Shown here in pieces: positions 18,602-27,885 of a DNA stretch of 64,000 nt. The position numbers and the translations under genes are program-made. Location of the stretch: NCBI RefSeq assembly GCF_002095535.1, contig NZ_MLJI01000001.1, positions 3,452,801 through 3,516,800 of the forward strand, given 5' to 3'. How positions within the stretch are numbered: the stretch's first letter is position 1; each line of letters begins with the position of its first letter. This DNA comes from Pantoea cypripedii. GTDB lineage: Bacteria; Pseudomonadota; Gammaproteobacteria; Enterobacterales; Enterobacteriaceae. The notes beneath the pieces are model-generated. The model saw nothing but the letters and a program-made list of their open reading frames with translations. It ran no database searches and was not told where the DNA came from.

Positions 18602-18988
18602 TTATTCGTCGATGGAGGCTTTGTACGCATCGGCATCCAGCATTGAGTGAAGTTCTGACTCATCGCTGGCTTTGATTTTGAACAACCAGCCATCGCTGTA
18701 CGGATCGCTGTTGATCAGTTCCGGCGAACCTTCCAGTTCTTCGTTAATCTCAATGATTTCGCCGCTCAGCGGAGCATAGATGTCAGAAGCGGCTTTTACT
18801 GATTCTGCTACTGCACAATCTTCACCAGCTGCAACAACACGTCCCACTTCTGGCAGGTCAACAAACACCATGTCACCTAACAGTTCCTGGGCATGCTCGG
18901 TAATCCCGACGGTGAAAGTACCGTCGGCTTCTTTACGCACCCACTCGTGGCTATCTTTGTACTTCAATTCTTTTGGTACATTGCTCAT
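18602..18988 (-). CDS. gcvH: glycine cleavage system H protein
   Basis: A 128-residue lipoyl carrier protein that shuttles the aminomethyl group between P, T and L proteins. The lipoylated lysine is Lys65 in [15 protein letters not shown], at the same position as in E. coli. The start ATG 18988 ([12 protein letters not shown]) follows AGGAGAT at ideal spacing; another ATG two codons upstream is inside the ribosome-binding spacer. 21 bases separate it from the gcvT stop. Middle gene of gcvTHP. Confidence 0.98.
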   Translation of the reverse strand: MSNVPKELKYKDSHEWVRKEADGTFTVGITEHAQELLGDMVFVDLPEVGRVVAAGEDCAVAESVKAASDIYAPLSGEIIEINEELEGSPELINSDPYSDGWLFKIKASDESELHSMLDADAYKASIDE

Positions 18989-19009
18989 CGCCAAATCTCC
19001 TGAAAAAAG

Positions 19010-20107
19010 TTACTGAGCGACCGGTTTACCGGCGCGAACAAAAATCGGTTTGGTGACCTTCACCGGCATTTCACGATTGCGGATTTCCACAATCGCCTGC
19101 TCGCCAATTCCCGCTGGCACGCGTGCCAGCGCAATGCTGTAACCCAGCGTTGGAGAGAAGGAACCACTGGTAATAATACCCTGCTGCGGCTGACCCTGTT
19201 CATCGGTGAAACGTACCGGCAAGCCGTTACGCAGCACCCCTTTTTCGGTCATGACCAGACCCACCAGTTTTTCTGTCCCTGCGGCACGCTGAGCTTCCAG
19301 CGCGGCACGGCCAATAAAATCACGGTCGGTCGGTTCCCAGACGATGGTCCAGCCCATGTTGGCCGCCAGCGGTGAGACGCCTTCATCCATCTCCTGGCCA
19401 TACAAGTTCATCCCCGCTTCCAGACGCAACGTATCACGTGCACCCAGACCCGCCGGTTTGACACCTGCCGCCAGCAAACGCTGCCAGAAATCCGCAGCAG
19501 CGCCAGCAGGCAAGGCAATCTCGTAGCCCGCTTCGCCGGTATAACCGGTGGTAGCAATAAACAAATCTTCCGCCTGAACGCCGAAGAAGGGCTTCATGCC
19601 CGCCACAGCCTCGCGTTGTGCCGCGCTAAACAACGACTGTGCTTTTTGCTGGGCATTGGGTCCCTGTACCGCAATCAGCGCCAGATCGTCACGCTCGGTC
19701 AACGTCACCCCGTATTTCTTCGCGTGTTCACCAATCCATTGCAGATCTTTTTCACGCGTCGCGGAGTTCACCACCAGACGGAAAAAGTCCTCGGTCATAA
19801 AGTAAACAATCAAATCATCAATGACGCCACCGGAAGCGTTCAGCATGCCGGTGTAAAGCGCTTTGCCTGGCTGGGTCAGTTTGGCGACATCATTTGCCAG
19901 CAGATAACGCAGGAATTCGCGGGTGCTCGCCCCGCGCAGATCGACGATGGTCATGTGGGAAACGTCAAACATGCCGGCATCAGTACGTACCGCGTGGTGC
20001 TCATCCATTTGTGAGCCGTAATGCAGAGGCATCATCCAGCCGTGAAAGTCCACCATGCGGGCGCCGCTGGCCTGATGCTGTTCGAATAGAGGCGTTTGCT
20101 GAGTCAT
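19010..20107 (-). CDS. gcvT: aminomethyltransferase, T protein of glycine cleavage
   Basis: A 365-residue tetrahydrofolate-dependent enzyme that releases ammonia and makes 5,10-methylene-THF. The folate-binding core includes [13 protein letters not shown], the catalytic region [11 protein letters not shown] and the closing [15 protein letters not shown]. The start is set at ATG 20107, with CAGGA 6 bases upstream; another ATG two codons earlier abuts that site. First gene of gcvTHP, preceded by a long regulatory region. It is related in fold to ygfZ in this window. Confidence 0.98.
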   Translation of the reverse strand: MTQQTPLFEQHQASGARMVDFHGWMMPLHYGSQMDEHHAVRTDAGMFDVSHMTIVDLRGASTREFLRYLLANDVAKLTQPGKALYTGMLNASGGVIDDLIVYFMTEDFFRLVVNSATREKDLQWIGEHAKKYGVTLTERDDLALIAVQGPNAQQKAQSLFSAAQREAVAGMKPFFGVQAEDLFIATTGYTGEAGYEIALPAGAAADFWQRLLAAGVKPAGLGARDTLRLEAGMNLYGQEMDEGVSPLAANMGWTIVWEPTDRDFIGRAALEAQRAAGTEKLVGLVMTEKGVLRNGLPVRFTDEQGQPQQGIITSGSFSPTLGYSIALARVPAGIGEQAIVEIRNREMPVKVTKPIFVRAGKPVAQ

Positions 20108-20162
20108 AACCATCCTGTAGAAAACAAGTGAGCGTGACGCGCCTGCGCAGCCGTGATGGCTG

Positions 20163-20178
20163 ACGCAAACGTTCTCTT
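20163..20178. promoter_or_regulatory. PurR-like operator of gcvTHP
   Basis: ACGCAAACGTTCTCTT matches the PurR consensus ANGCAANCGNTTNCNT with one mismatch. It lies 56 bases upstream of the gcvT start, comparable to the purine-dependent PurR control of E. coli gcv. Confidence 0.6.
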
Positions 20179-20517
20179 TGCGCTGACGTTACCACCGAAC
20201 GCCCGAATTAACCATAAGGAAAACGAGGGCGAAACAAAGTCTGTCGTCTGCGAAGCGCCGCACAGAATGCAGGATAATCCACTGGCTTTATGTGATTAAA
20301 CACGCACAAAATACAACAACATAACTTTTATGTAGCAAAATAATGGAATCCAACGCCATGAGCGGGCAAATAGCCCCAGCAAAAAACCTCTTTGACATGA
20401 GAAAATATAATGCGAATTCCAGCGTAAAATTAGAATAAATCAAACGAGGCGCAAAAAGAGGGCGCGCCTGCATCATGATGGTGCAAGCGGGGATTAATGG
20501 TGTCATTGAGCAGTGAT

Positions 20518-20547
20518 CGTAACGGCGCGATAAAGCGCGCCGTTACG
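20518..20547. repeat. intergenic palindromic repeat, copy 3
   Basis: CGTAACGGCGCG (20518-20529) and CGCGCCGTTACG (20536-20547) form a 12-bp perfect stem with a 6-base loop, 24 bases beyond the ubiI stop. Both arms carry the same A/T change relative to other copies, which preserves pairing. The flank GGAATTTGTGCAGA repeats that of copy 2. Confidence 0.8.
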
Positions 20548-20571
20548 GAATTTGTGCAGATTTATAGAAGG

Positions 20572-21774
20572 TTAGCGCAGCCAGCCGGGGATATCATTCA
20601 GCCCCATAGCCTGCTTCAGCATCATCGGTTTGACCCCTGGCAGGGTATCCGCCAGTTTCAGGCCGACGTCACGCAGGAATTTTTTCGCTGGATTACTTCC
20701 GGCAAAAAGTTCACGGAAACCCTGCATACCCGCCAGCATCAACGCCGCGCTATGTTTGCGGCTGCGTTCATAACGTCGCAGATACAGGTGCTGCCCAATA
20801 TCCTTGCCCTCGCTGTGCAGGCGGCGGATTTCACCGATCAGTTCGGCGGCATCCATAAAGCCGAGGTTAACCCCCTGCCCGGCCAGCGGATGGATGGTAT
20901 GGGCCGCATCGCCCACCAGCGCCAGCCGATGTGCCGCAAAATTACGCGCATAGCGAGCCATCAGTGGGAAAGTTTTGCGCTCGCTCTCCACCTGGCACAA
21001 ACCAAGGCGCATATCGAAAGCCACAGAAAGCTGCTGATTGAACAGCGCTTCCGGCATATCCTGCAAACGCGTGGCTTCCTGAGGAGACAGCGACCAGACA
21101 ATCGAACTCAGATGCGGGTCCTGCATCGGCAAAAATGCCAGAATGCCGTCACCGTGGAACACCTGGCGCGCCACCGCATCGTGCGGCAGATCAGTGCGGA
21201 TATTCGCCACCAGCGCGTGATGATCGTAATCCCAGAAAGTGATCGGGATATCGGCTTTGTCACGCAGCCAGGAGTTGGCACCATCGGCAGCAATCAACAG
21301 ACGGGCGCTCATCATGCTGCCATCCTGCAGGGTGATAAAGGCTTCGTTGTCGCCAAAAGCCACCTGCTGCAACTGCGCCGGAGCCAGCAACGTAATATCG
21401 CTGCACTGGCTGGCGCGCTGCCACAATGCGCTATGAATCACTGGATTTTCAATGATATGGCCGAGGTGGGCTAAGCCCTGCTGCTCATCATCAAAACTGA
21501 TGCTGCCAAAACTGTCCTGATCCCACACTTCCATGCCGTGATAAGCGCTGGCGCGCAATGCCAGAATCGTTGACCAGACATCGAGCTTTTGCAGCAAGCG
21601 TTCACTGGCTGCATTGATCGCCGATACGCGGATCGATGGCGCAGCTTGCGGATCAAATCGCGGCTCTGCCGCCTTCTCCAGCACCGCAACGCGCAATCCA
21701 CTGCCTTGCAGCCCGCAGGCAACGGCCAGTCCGACCATGCCACCGCCAGCGATAGCCACATCAAAAGTTTGCAT
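20572..21774 (-). CDS. ubiI: 2-octaprenylphenol hydroxylase UbiI (VisC)
   Basis: A 400-residue FAD monooxygenase of the UbiH/COQ6 family that hydroxylates C5 of the ring in ubiquinone synthesis. The dinucleotide fold is DVAIAGGGMVGLAVACGL at the N-terminus. The second FAD motif is LALVGDAAHTIHPLAGQGVNLG near residues 295-316, and the family Arg region is SIRVSAINAASERLL. Last gene of the ygfB-pepP-ubiH-ubiI operon, 20 bases after ubiH. Its similarity is to UbiI rather than to the neighbouring UbiH. Confidence 0.96.
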   Translation of the reverse strand: MQTFDVAIAGGGMVGLAVACGLQGSGLRVAVLEKAAEPRFDPQAAPSIRVSAINAASERLLQKLDVWSTILALRASAYHGMEVWDQDSFGSISFDDEQQGLAHLGHIIENPVIHSALWQRASQCSDITLLAPAQLQQVAFGDNEAFITLQDGSMMSARLLIAADGANSWLRDKADIPITFWDYDHHALVANIRTDLPHDAVARQVFHGDGILAFLPMQDPHLSSIVWSLSPQEATRLQDMPEALFNQQLSVAFDMRLGLCQVESERKTFPLMARYARNFAAHRLALVGDAAHTIHPLAGQGVNLGFMDAAELIGEIRRLHSEGKDIGQHLYLRRYERSRKHSAALMLAGMQGFRELFAGSNPAKKFLRDVGLKLADTLPGVKPMMLKQAMGLNDIPGWLR

Positions 21775-21794
21775 TGCTGCCCCTTAATTCATGC

Positions 21795-22973
21795 TTAACG
21801 TTTTACCCAGCCGAGCGTCCGCGCGGCAAGGGGGTTTCGCAGCCACGGCAGATGGTCCATTGCCACCAGCCCAAGATTTCGTCCTGCCACCAGCGTGGCA
21901 TAACGGTTAGCAAATAATCGTACCAGACCATCGGTCACGCCAATGGTCGCCGCACGATCCGGTTGGCGTCGGGCGGCAAAATGATGGAGTACCGCATAAC
22001 TGCCGGGATCCTGCTGGTGACGCCAGGCACTCGCCAGCGTTTCCGCCAGCGACATCACATCACGCAAGCCGAGGTTAAAACCCTGACCGGCAATCGGATG
22101 CAGCGTCTGCGCCGCATTGCCCACCAGCGCCAGCCGGTGCGCCACCTGCCGCTCGGCGGTTTGTAACGCCAGCGGGTAAATTTCGCGCTGGCCGGTGTGG
22201 GTGAAGCGCCCCAGCCGCCAGCCGAACGCCTGTTGCAGCTCGCGCAGAAAAGTCGCGTCATCCCACTGCGCCAGCTTGTCTTTCTCGTCCAGCGGATGAC
22301 ACCACACCAGCGACATGCGGTTACCCGACATCGGTAACAGCGCCAGCGGACCGTGTTCGGTAAAGCGCTCGAAAGCGCGTCCCTGATGCGGCAACTGCGT
22401 GGTGACATTGGCTATCACCGCCAGTTGCTGATAATCCTCCCGCTGCCAGCTGATGCCGCAGGAGGCCGCCAGCGGTGAACGGGAACCGTCTGCCGCCACC
22501 AGCAGCGCACCATCCAGCTGTTCGCCACTGTCCAGCGTGACCTGCACGCTATCAGCACTGCGTGACACCGCCGTGACATGCGCCGGGCAACGTAGCGTCA
22601 CGCCCGGTGCGCTTTTCAGCCGCTGGAACAGGCGTTGCCCGACATCGAACAGCTCCACCACCTGGCCCAGTGCCGGTAACTGGTAATCCGCCGCCTGCAT
22701 CGAAACAAAGCCGGTATGACCACGGTCAGAAACATGGACGCGGGTGATCGGCGTGGCGCAATCCTGCAACGAACGCCACAGATCAATCTCCGCCAGTTGC
22801 TGGCAGGTCCCTGCCGCCAGCGCAATGGCGCGTCCGTCATATCCGGGATGAGCACGGCTGTCCGGTTCGCTGCGTTCAATCAGCGTCACCGGCAGTTTTC
22901 CCTGCGTCAGATGGGATATGGCCAGTGCCAGCGTGGCGCCGGTCATGCCGCCGCCTGCAATCAGAATAGTCAT
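21795..22973 (-). CDS. ubiH: 2-octaprenyl-6-methoxyphenyl hydroxylase UbiH
   Basis: A 392-residue FAD monooxygenase acting at C1 of the ubiquinone ring. The N-terminal MTILIAGGGMTGATLALAIS binds ADP of FAD. GYDGRAIALAAGTCQQL and VGNAAQTLHPIAGQGFNLG are the family's second and third motifs. It overlaps the end of pepP by 4 bases (ATGA), so translation is coupled. Paralogous to ubiI next door; the two come from an old duplication and perform successive steps. Confidence 0.96.
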   Translation of the reverse strand: MTILIAGGGMTGATLALAISHLTQGKLPVTLIERSEPDSRAHPGYDGRAIALAAGTCQQLAEIDLWRSLQDCATPITRVHVSDRGHTGFVSMQAADYQLPALGQVVELFDVGQRLFQRLKSAPGVTLRCPAHVTAVSRSADSVQVTLDSGEQLDGALLVAADGSRSPLAASCGISWQREDYQQLAVIANVTTQLPHQGRAFERFTEHGPLALLPMSGNRMSLVWCHPLDEKDKLAQWDDATFLRELQQAFGWRLGRFTHTGQREIYPLALQTAERQVAHRLALVGNAAQTLHPIAGQGFNLGLRDVMSLAETLASAWRHQQDPGSYAVLHHFAARRQPDRAATIGVTDGLVRLFANRYATLVAGRNLGLVAMDHLPWLRNPLAARTLGWVKR

Positions 22974-24292
22974 GCCTGACGCGCCGCCGCCATTAAGGCT
23001 TCAATTGCGTCGGCATCTTTCACCACGCTATCGGTGAGATTCTCGTTGCCTTCGGCAGTGATCACGATGTCATCCTCAATACGAATGCCGATACCGCGAT
23101 ACTGTGCCGGGACTTTGGCATCCGGCGCGATATACAGACCGGGTTCGATGGTCAGCACCATGCCAGGTTCCAGGATGCGGTCGCGGCTTGGGGTGCCATA
23201 ATGGCCGACGTCGTGCACATCCAGCCCCAGCCAGTGGCTCAGCCCGTGCATAAAGAACTGGCGATGCGCCTGTTCCGCAATCAGTGCGTCCACTTCGCCT
23301 TCCATCACACCCAGTTCAACCAGGCCAGTCACCATAATGCGTACCACTTCCTCGTTCACATCATGGATGCTGATGCCTGGGCGGAACAGCGTCAGCGCTT
23401 TGTACAACGAGGCCAGCACGATGTCGTAAATGGCACGCTGTGGCTCGCTGAATTTACCGTTCACCGGGAAAGTACGGGTGATGTCACCGGCATAACCGTG
23501 AAATTCACAACCTGCATCGATCAGCACCAAATCGCCATCACGCATCTCACACTCGTTTTCGGTGTAATGCAGGATGCAGCCGTTTTCGCCGGAACCGACG
23601 ATGGTGTTGTAGGAAGGAAAACGTGCGCCATGGCGATTGAATTCGTGGTGGATTTCGCCTTCCAGCTGATATTCAAACATCCCCGGACGGCAAGCCTGCA
23701 TCGCACGGGTATGCGCCAGTGCGCTGATTTCACCGGCGCGGCGCAGGATGGCAATCTCTTCCGGCCCTTTAAACAGGCGCATCTCATGTACCCACGGACG
23801 CCAGTCAGTGACGGTAGCCGGGGCGCTCAGGTTCTGACGGAAGCCGCGACGCAGTTTCTCCAGCGCACCGAATACCAGCGTGTCAGCTTCGGCATACAGC
23901 CCCTGCGCGTGGTATACCACATCAAGACCATTCAGCAGTTGATACAGCTGTTCACCGATGTCATCCCACGGCAATGCGCGATCGACACCGAGTTTCGCCG
24001 GTGCCGCTTCCTGCCCAAGGCGACGGCCAAACCAGATTTCTGCGGTGAGGTCGCGTACGCGGTTGAACAGCACGCTGTGATTGTGGGTGTCGTCGCTTTT
24101 GATCAGCACCAGCAACGCCTGCGGCTCGTTAAAGCCGGTGAAATACCAGAAATCGCTGTTCTGGCGGAAGGAATACTCGCTATCGTTGCTGCGCGTCACT
24201 TCAGGCGCGGCAAAAATTAATGCGGCACTACCGGGCGCCATACGGGCAATCAGCGCCTGACGACGTTGCTGGAAGGTTTCCAGTGTAATCAT
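22970..24292 (-). CDS. pepP: Xaa-Pro aminopeptidase P
   Basis: A 440-residue Mn-dependent metallopeptidase that removes the N-terminal residue before proline. The N-terminal domain starts RQALIARMAPGSAALIFAA. The C-terminal pita-bread domain supplies the metal ligands: Asp in LIDAGCEFHGYAGDITRTF (two Asp), His in HGLSHWLGLDVHDVG, Glu in LTIEPGLY and Glu in IGIRIEDDIVIT. Length equals that of E. coli PepP (441). Read with ygfB upstream (51-bp gap) and ubiH downstream (4-bp overlap). Confidence 0.97.
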   Translation of the reverse strand: MITLETFQQRRQALIARMAPGSAALIFAAPEVTRSNDSEYSFRQNSDFWYFTGFNEPQALLVLIKSDDTHNHSVLFNRVRDLTAEIWFGRRLGQEAAPAKLGVDRALPWDDIGEQLYQLLNGLDVVYHAQGLYAEADTLVFGALEKLRRGFRQNLSAPATVTDWRPWVHEMRLFKGPEEIAILRRAGEISALAHTRAMQACRPGMFEYQLEGEIHHEFNRHGARFPSYNTIVGSGENGCILHYTENECEMRDGDLVLIDAGCEFHGYAGDITRTFPVNGKFSEPQRAIYDIVLASLYKALTLFRPGISIHDVNEEVVRIMVTGLVELGVMEGEVDALIAEQAHRQFFMHGLSHWLGLDVHDVGHYGTPSRDRILEPGMVLTIEPGLYIAPDAKVPAQYRGIGIRIEDDIVITAEGNENLTDSVVKDADAIEALMAAARQA

Positions 24293-24343
24293 GTTTGCAC
24301 TCCCTGTTGAAAAGCGGGCACGGTAGTACCCGGAATGACGCGC

Positions 24344-24925
24344 TTAGTGTAGCGTTGGCTTCTTCACTTCAGGTGCAGTGGGTGGCTGCGGCTGGTTGAA
24401 GGTGTCGTGGCACAGCAATGCGGCAACACGCACGTATTCAATCACCTCTTCCAGTGATTGTTCGAGTTCTTCCTGATCTTCATCTTCGTCATAGCCCAGT
24501 TGAGCGATGGTGCGCAGGTCATCAATCGCTTCACCGGTTTCGCCCGTGACTTTGTCCAGTTTCGGTTGCGTCACACCCAGGCCGAGCAGGAAATGGTTTA
24601 CCCATCCTGCCAGTGCATCGGCACGATCGAACACCGTAATGTCATCATCGTCAGGCAGCATCAGCTGAAACAGGAAGCCTTCTTCATCCAGCGTACTGGT
24701 CAGGCTTTCATGTAACGCCTGTAACGGCTGTGACAGGCTTTGCGAAAAAGCCATGCCTTCGTTGGTGAGATCGTGCACCAGCGTCTTCCAGCTGTTATCC
24801 TGGTTGCCGCCACAAAGGATGCCGCAAATCAGGCCGTGCATTTCGGCCGGGGTCATTCCCACGCCCTGCTGGGAAAGCGCTGTAGCCAGCGCGTTGTAAG
24901 TGGGCGTTGCGTTCTGTAAAGACAT
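24344..24925 (-). CDS. ygfB: YgfB/UPF0149 family protein
   Basis: A 193-residue, mostly helical, acidic cytoplasmic protein. The family region starts [17 protein letters not shown], and the centre contains [24 protein letters not shown]-like acidic runs occur at [20 protein letters not shown]. Function in enterobacteria is unknown; in Pseudomonas a homologue modulates AmpDh3 and beta-lactam resistance. First gene of ygfB-pepP-ubiH-ubiI and divergent from zapA, with promoters in a 170-bp gap. Confidence 0.94.
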   Translation of the reverse strand: MSLQNATPTYNALATALSQQGVGMTPAEMHGLICGILCGGNQDNSWKTLVHDLTNEGMAFSQSLSQPLQALHESLTSTLDEEGFLFQLMLPDDDDITVFDRADALAGWVNHFLLGLGVTQPKLDKVTGETGEAIDDLRTIAQLGYDEDEDQEELEQSLEEVIEYVRVAALLCHDTFNQPQPPTAPEVKKPTLH

Positions 24926-25095
24926 AAGCTTTCGTCGTCGTTGGCAGAATAAGTTCGTGTTATGCTACCACCAGGTGCCTCAGGGTTTCCAGAAAAGGGG
25001 TTGTAACTTATCACGCGGGTCTATATAGTTGCGCACCTCCCAAGCCATTGACTGCTAAGGGAGATGCGGGCGAAGTAATCAGTCAGGAAGGTGGC

Positions 25096-25425
25096 ATGTC
25101 TGCACAACCGGTAGATATTCAGATTTTTGGTCGTTCATTGAGAGTGAATTGTCCGCCTGAACAGCAAGATGCGCTGAATCTGGCAGCTGAGGACCTCAAT
25201 CAACGGTTGCAAGATTTAAAAGTTCGCACTAGAGTCACAAATACAGAGCAGCTGGTGTTCATCGCCGCGTTAAACATTTGCCACGAGCTGGCACAAGAGA
25301 AAGGTAAAACGCGCGACTACGCAGCCAATATGGAACAACGTATCCGTATGCTGCAGCAGACCATTGAACAAGCATTAGTTGAGCAAGGTCGCATAACTGA
25401 TCGCCAGGGCACAAAGTTTGAATAA
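25096..25425 (+). CDS. zapA: cell division protein ZapA
   Basis: A 109-residue protein that binds and bundles FtsZ at the division ring and links it to ZapB. The N-terminal globular domain carries [15 protein letters not shown]. The C-terminal coiled coil runs through [20 protein letters not shown]. The ATG at 25096 follows AGGAAGGTGGC and matches E. coli; an in-frame ATG 16 codons upstream is unsupported. 6S RNA follows 38 bases downstream in the same direction, as in E. coli. Confidence 0.96.
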   Translation: MSAQPVDIQIFGRSLRVNCPPEQQDALNLAAEDLNQRLQDLKVRTRVTNTEQLVFIAALNICHELAQEKGKTRDYAANMEQRIRMLQQTIEQALVEQGRITDRQGTKFE

Positions 25426-25463
25426 CACTTCATGGTTATCGTGATACAGTAACGGTGAAGTAA

Positions 25464-25648
25464 ATTTTCTCTGAGATGTTTGCATGTGGGCCAGTCCCCT
25501 GAGCCGATATTTCATTACCACAGAATGTGGCGCTCCGTAACTTGTGAGCATGCTCGGTCCGTCCGAGAAGCCTGATAGTTGCGACGGCACATTCACCTTG
25601 AACCAAGGGTTCAAGGGTTACAGCCTACGGCGGCATCTCGGAGATCTC
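25464..25648 (+). ncRNA. ssrS: 6S RNA
   Basis: About 185 bases almost identical to E. coli 6S RNA. The start TTTCTCTGAGATG pairs with the end CATCTCGGAGATC to close the long stem. The central bubble region includes GCCGATATTTCAT and GTGAGCATGCTCGGTCCGTC, and the 3' arm contains TTGAACCAAGGGTTCAAGGG. The RNA mimics an open promoter and sequesters sigma-70 RNA polymerase in stationary phase. Located between zapA and fau, as in E. coli, where ssrS and fau are co-transcribed. Exact ends are good to a few bases. Confidence 0.96.
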
Positions 25649-25724
25649 CACTTAGTTCCACATCTGTAATCCCCCGGTACGCGTGATATAGTGGCTGGCA
25701 ACAGCCGACATTGCCGGGGATATC

Positions 25725-26315
25725 ATGTCTGAACCCTCACTACGCGACCGACAAGACATTCGTCAACACGTCCGCCATTTGCGTCGTAATCTCACGGCAG
25801 AACAGCAGGAACAGGCAGCTGATTTGCTGGCTGAACACGCCATCAATTTTGCCCCGATTGCCAATGCCGAACGCATCGCAGTGTTCCTTTCCGTGGATGG
25901 CGAACTGAATACCCGTCCGCTCATCGCGAAACTCTGGCAACAGAAAAAACAGGTGTATCTGCCGGTGCTGCACCCCTTTGCCCCCGGTAATCTGATCTTC
26001 CTGCGTTATACGCCAGACACCCCGCTTAGCCCGAATAAATTGCGTATCCCCGAGCCACCGCTGGATATCACCCGCATGGCAACGCTCGATCAACTGGACG
26101 TGATTATGGTGCCGTTAGTGGCGTTCGACCATAACGGTCAGCGTCTGGGTATGGGGGGAGGATTTTACGATCGTACCCTGCAAAACTGGCAGCAGCATCG
26201 AGTTTTGCCCATCGGGATAGCGCATGATTGCCAGCGCGTGGAAGCGTTGCCGGTAGCGGCATGGGATGTGCCTTTGCCTGCGGTGATTACACCGTCAAAG
26301 CTGTGGCAGTGGTGA
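25725..26315 (+). CDS. fau: 5-formyltetrahydrofolate cyclo-ligase
   Basis: A 196-residue ATP-dependent enzyme (YgfA) that converts 5-formyl-THF to 5,10-methenyl-THF. The N-terminal helical part LRDRQDIRQHVRHLRRNLT contains the basic ATP-phosphate contacts, and the C-terminal GMGGGFYDRTL is the family's glycine-rich motif. Downstream of 6S RNA and in the same transcript in related bacteria; in E. coli the enzyme is tied to persister formation. The stop codon is followed almost directly by a palindromic repeat, then by the convergent serA end. Confidence 0.95.
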   Translation: MSEPSLRDRQDIRQHVRHLRRNLTAEQQEQAADLLAEHAINFAPIANAERIAVFLSVDGELNTRPLIAKLWQQKKQVYLPVLHPFAPGNLIFLRYTPDTPLSPNKLRIPEPPLDITRMATLDQLDVIMVPLVAFDHNGQRLGMGGGFYDRTLQNWQQHRVLPIGIAHDCQRVEALPVAAWDVPLPAVITPSKLWQW

Positions 26316-26318
26316 TTT

Positions 26319-26340
26319 GCGCGATAAATCGCGCCGCTAC
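26319..26340. repeat. intergenic palindromic repeat, copy 4
   Basis: GCGCGATAAATCGCGCCGCTAC, identical to copy 1, fills most of the 52-bp gap between the convergent fau and serA genes. A degenerate second arm GCCGCGGCGCGATG follows at 26349-26362. The location suggests use as a shared transcription end. Confidence 0.8.
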
Positions 26341-26367
26341 AAATACATGCCGCGGCGCGATGTTAAA

Positions 26368-27606
26368 TCAGTACAGCAGACGTGCGCGGATGGTGCCCGG
26401 AATCGCCTTCATCAGTTGCAGCGCTTTGTCCGCTACATCCTGCTCTGCGTCGATATCGATAACCACATAACCCATCAGTGGAGACGTTTGCAGATACTGG
26501 GCGGCAATGTTGATGCCCTGCTCAGCAAAAATCTGGTTGATAGCGGTCAGCACGCCCGGACGGTTTTCGTGGATGTGCAGCAGACGACTGGCGCTGGCAG
26601 CATGCATCGGCAGTGAGACTTCCGGGAAATTCACCGCAGACAGCGTAGAACCGTTGTCCGAATACTTCGCCAGCTTGCCAGACACTTCCAGGCCGATGTT
26701 TTCCTGCGCTTCCTGAGTCGAACCACCGATATGCGGCGTCAGAATCACGTTATCAAATTCACACAGCGGTGAGTTGAACGGATCGCTGTTGGTCGCTGGT
26801 TCAGTCGGGAACACGTCAATTGCCGCGCCCGCCAGGTGTTTGTTCGACAAGGCTTCGCACAATGCCGGAATATCAATCACCGTACCACGTGCGGCGTTAA
26901 TCAGCAGCGCACCCGGCTTCATCATTGCCAGCTCAGCAGCGCTAATCATATTCTGTGTGGACGGGGTTTCTGGCACATGCAGGCTGACCACATCGCTCAT
27001 GTTGAGCAGGTCAGACAGATGGCGCACCTGGGTCGCATTGCCCAGCGGCAGCTTGCTCTCGATATCGTAGAAGAACACGTGCATGCCGAGGCTCTCAGCC
27101 AGCACGCCCAGCTGCATGCCGATGTGGCCATAGCCAATGATGCCCAGCTTTTTGCCACGCGCTTCGTAAGAACCCGACGCAATTTTATTCCAGATACCGC
27201 GATGTGCTTTGGCGTTCGCTTCCGGGATGCCACGCAGCATCAGCAGCATTTCGCCAATCACCAGCTCCGCCACCGAACGGGTGTTGGAGAACGGAGCGTT
27301 GAACACCGGCACGCCACGTTTCGCCGCCGCATTCAGGTTGACCTGATTGGTGCCGATACAGAAGCAGCCTACCGCGACCAGTTTCTCAGCCGCAGCAAAA
27401 ATCTCTTCGGTCAGTTGGGTACGGGAACGGATACCAATGAAGTGCGCATCGCGGATGGAGGACTTCAGCGTCTCCGCATCCAGTGCACCTTTGTGGAATT
27501 CGATGTTGGTGTAACCTGCCGCACGCAGATTATCCAGCGCGCTCTGATGGACACCTTCCACCAGCAGGAACTTAATCTTGTCTTTTTCCAGTGATAACTC
27601 TGCCAT
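26368..27606 (-). CDS. serA: D-3-phosphoglycerate dehydrogenase
   Basis: A 412-residue NAD-dependent enzyme for the first step of serine synthesis. The substrate domain starts at residue 12 (FLLVEGVHQSALDNL). The Rossmann motif is LGIIGYGHIGMQLG near 155-168. Catalytic Arg, Glu and His lie in INAARGTVIDIPAL, the EFDN segment and LTPHIGGSTQEAQ. The C-terminal ACT domain (about 335-412) binds serine for feedback inhibition. Convergent with fau and read towards it. The upstream gap to rpiA (279 bp) holds its promoter and a strong hairpin. Confidence 0.97.
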   Translation of the reverse strand: MAELSLEKDKIKFLLVEGVHQSALDNLRAAGYTNIEFHKGALDAETLKSSIRDAHFIGIRSRTQLTEEIFAAAEKLVAVGCFCIGTNQVNLNAAAKRGVPVFNAPFSNTRSVAELVIGEMLLMLRGIPEANAKAHRGIWNKIASGSYEARGKKLGIIGYGHIGMQLGVLAESLGMHVFFYDIESKLPLGNATQVRHLSDLLNMSDVVSLHVPETPSTQNMISAAELAMMKPGALLINAARGTVIDIPALCEALSNKHLAGAAIDVFPTEPATNSDPFNSPLCEFDNVILTPHIGGSTQEAQENIGLEVSGKLAKYSDNGSTLSAVNFPEVSLPMHAASASRLLHIHENRPGVLTAINQIFAEQGINIAAQYLQTSPLMGYVVIDIDAEQDVADKALQLMKAIPGTIRARLLY

Positions 27607-27704
27607 TTCCCGACCCTATTCAGAATTCAACGAGGGCTGCCATAAGCCAGCCTTCTGTCAAAATATCAAAAAATTCGATTGCAGCAAGACAATCGATTGC
27701 CTCC

Positions 27705-27730
27705 GCCCCAGCACGCGTCAGTGCTGGGGC
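27705..27730. other. strong stem-loop in the rpiA-serA gap
   Basis: GCCCCAGCAC-GCGTCA-GTGCTGGGGC is a perfect 10-bp GC-rich stem with a 6-base loop, about 100 bp upstream of serA and 155 bp downstream of rpiA. No U-tract follows on either strand. It could be an rpiA 3' hairpin or part of a serA leader. Confidence 0.5.
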
Positions 27731-27885
27731 AGCACAATTCCGTACAAAATCGGGATATGCGCCCGGAGCGAAGAATGAACCTGCTGTTGATGACTGTTTT
27801 GTGACATAAGTCACCGAATTTCAGCATACGAAGAAAAGATGTTTTGCGTACGGAAATAAGCGGCGCGATGAGAGCGCCGGACAGA

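Larger units (their letters stand above)
20108..20571 (-). promoter_or_regulatory. gcvTHP upstream control region (464 bp without a gene)
   Basis: This gap separates ubiI from gcvT, both read leftwards. It has an AT-rich stretch at about 20287-20445, where E. coli has its GcvA and Lrp sites. A CTAAT motif (the core recognised by GcvA) lies on the minus strand at about 20430. A PurR-like box is near the gene, and a palindromic repeat sits just after ubiI. I see no glycine riboswitch and no open frame worth reporting. Confidence 0.55.

Noticed and set aside
20108..20571. Glycine riboswitch upstream of gcvT
   Set aside because: No tandem aptamer-like structure is visible; the layout fits protein regulators, as in E. 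coli.
20497..21474. Long plus-strand open frame (325 codons)
   Set aside because: Fully antisense to ubiI, with no ribosome-binding site and no recognisable protein; a shadow of high-GC third positions. The same applies to 23201-24220 over pepP and 43256-43990 over speB.
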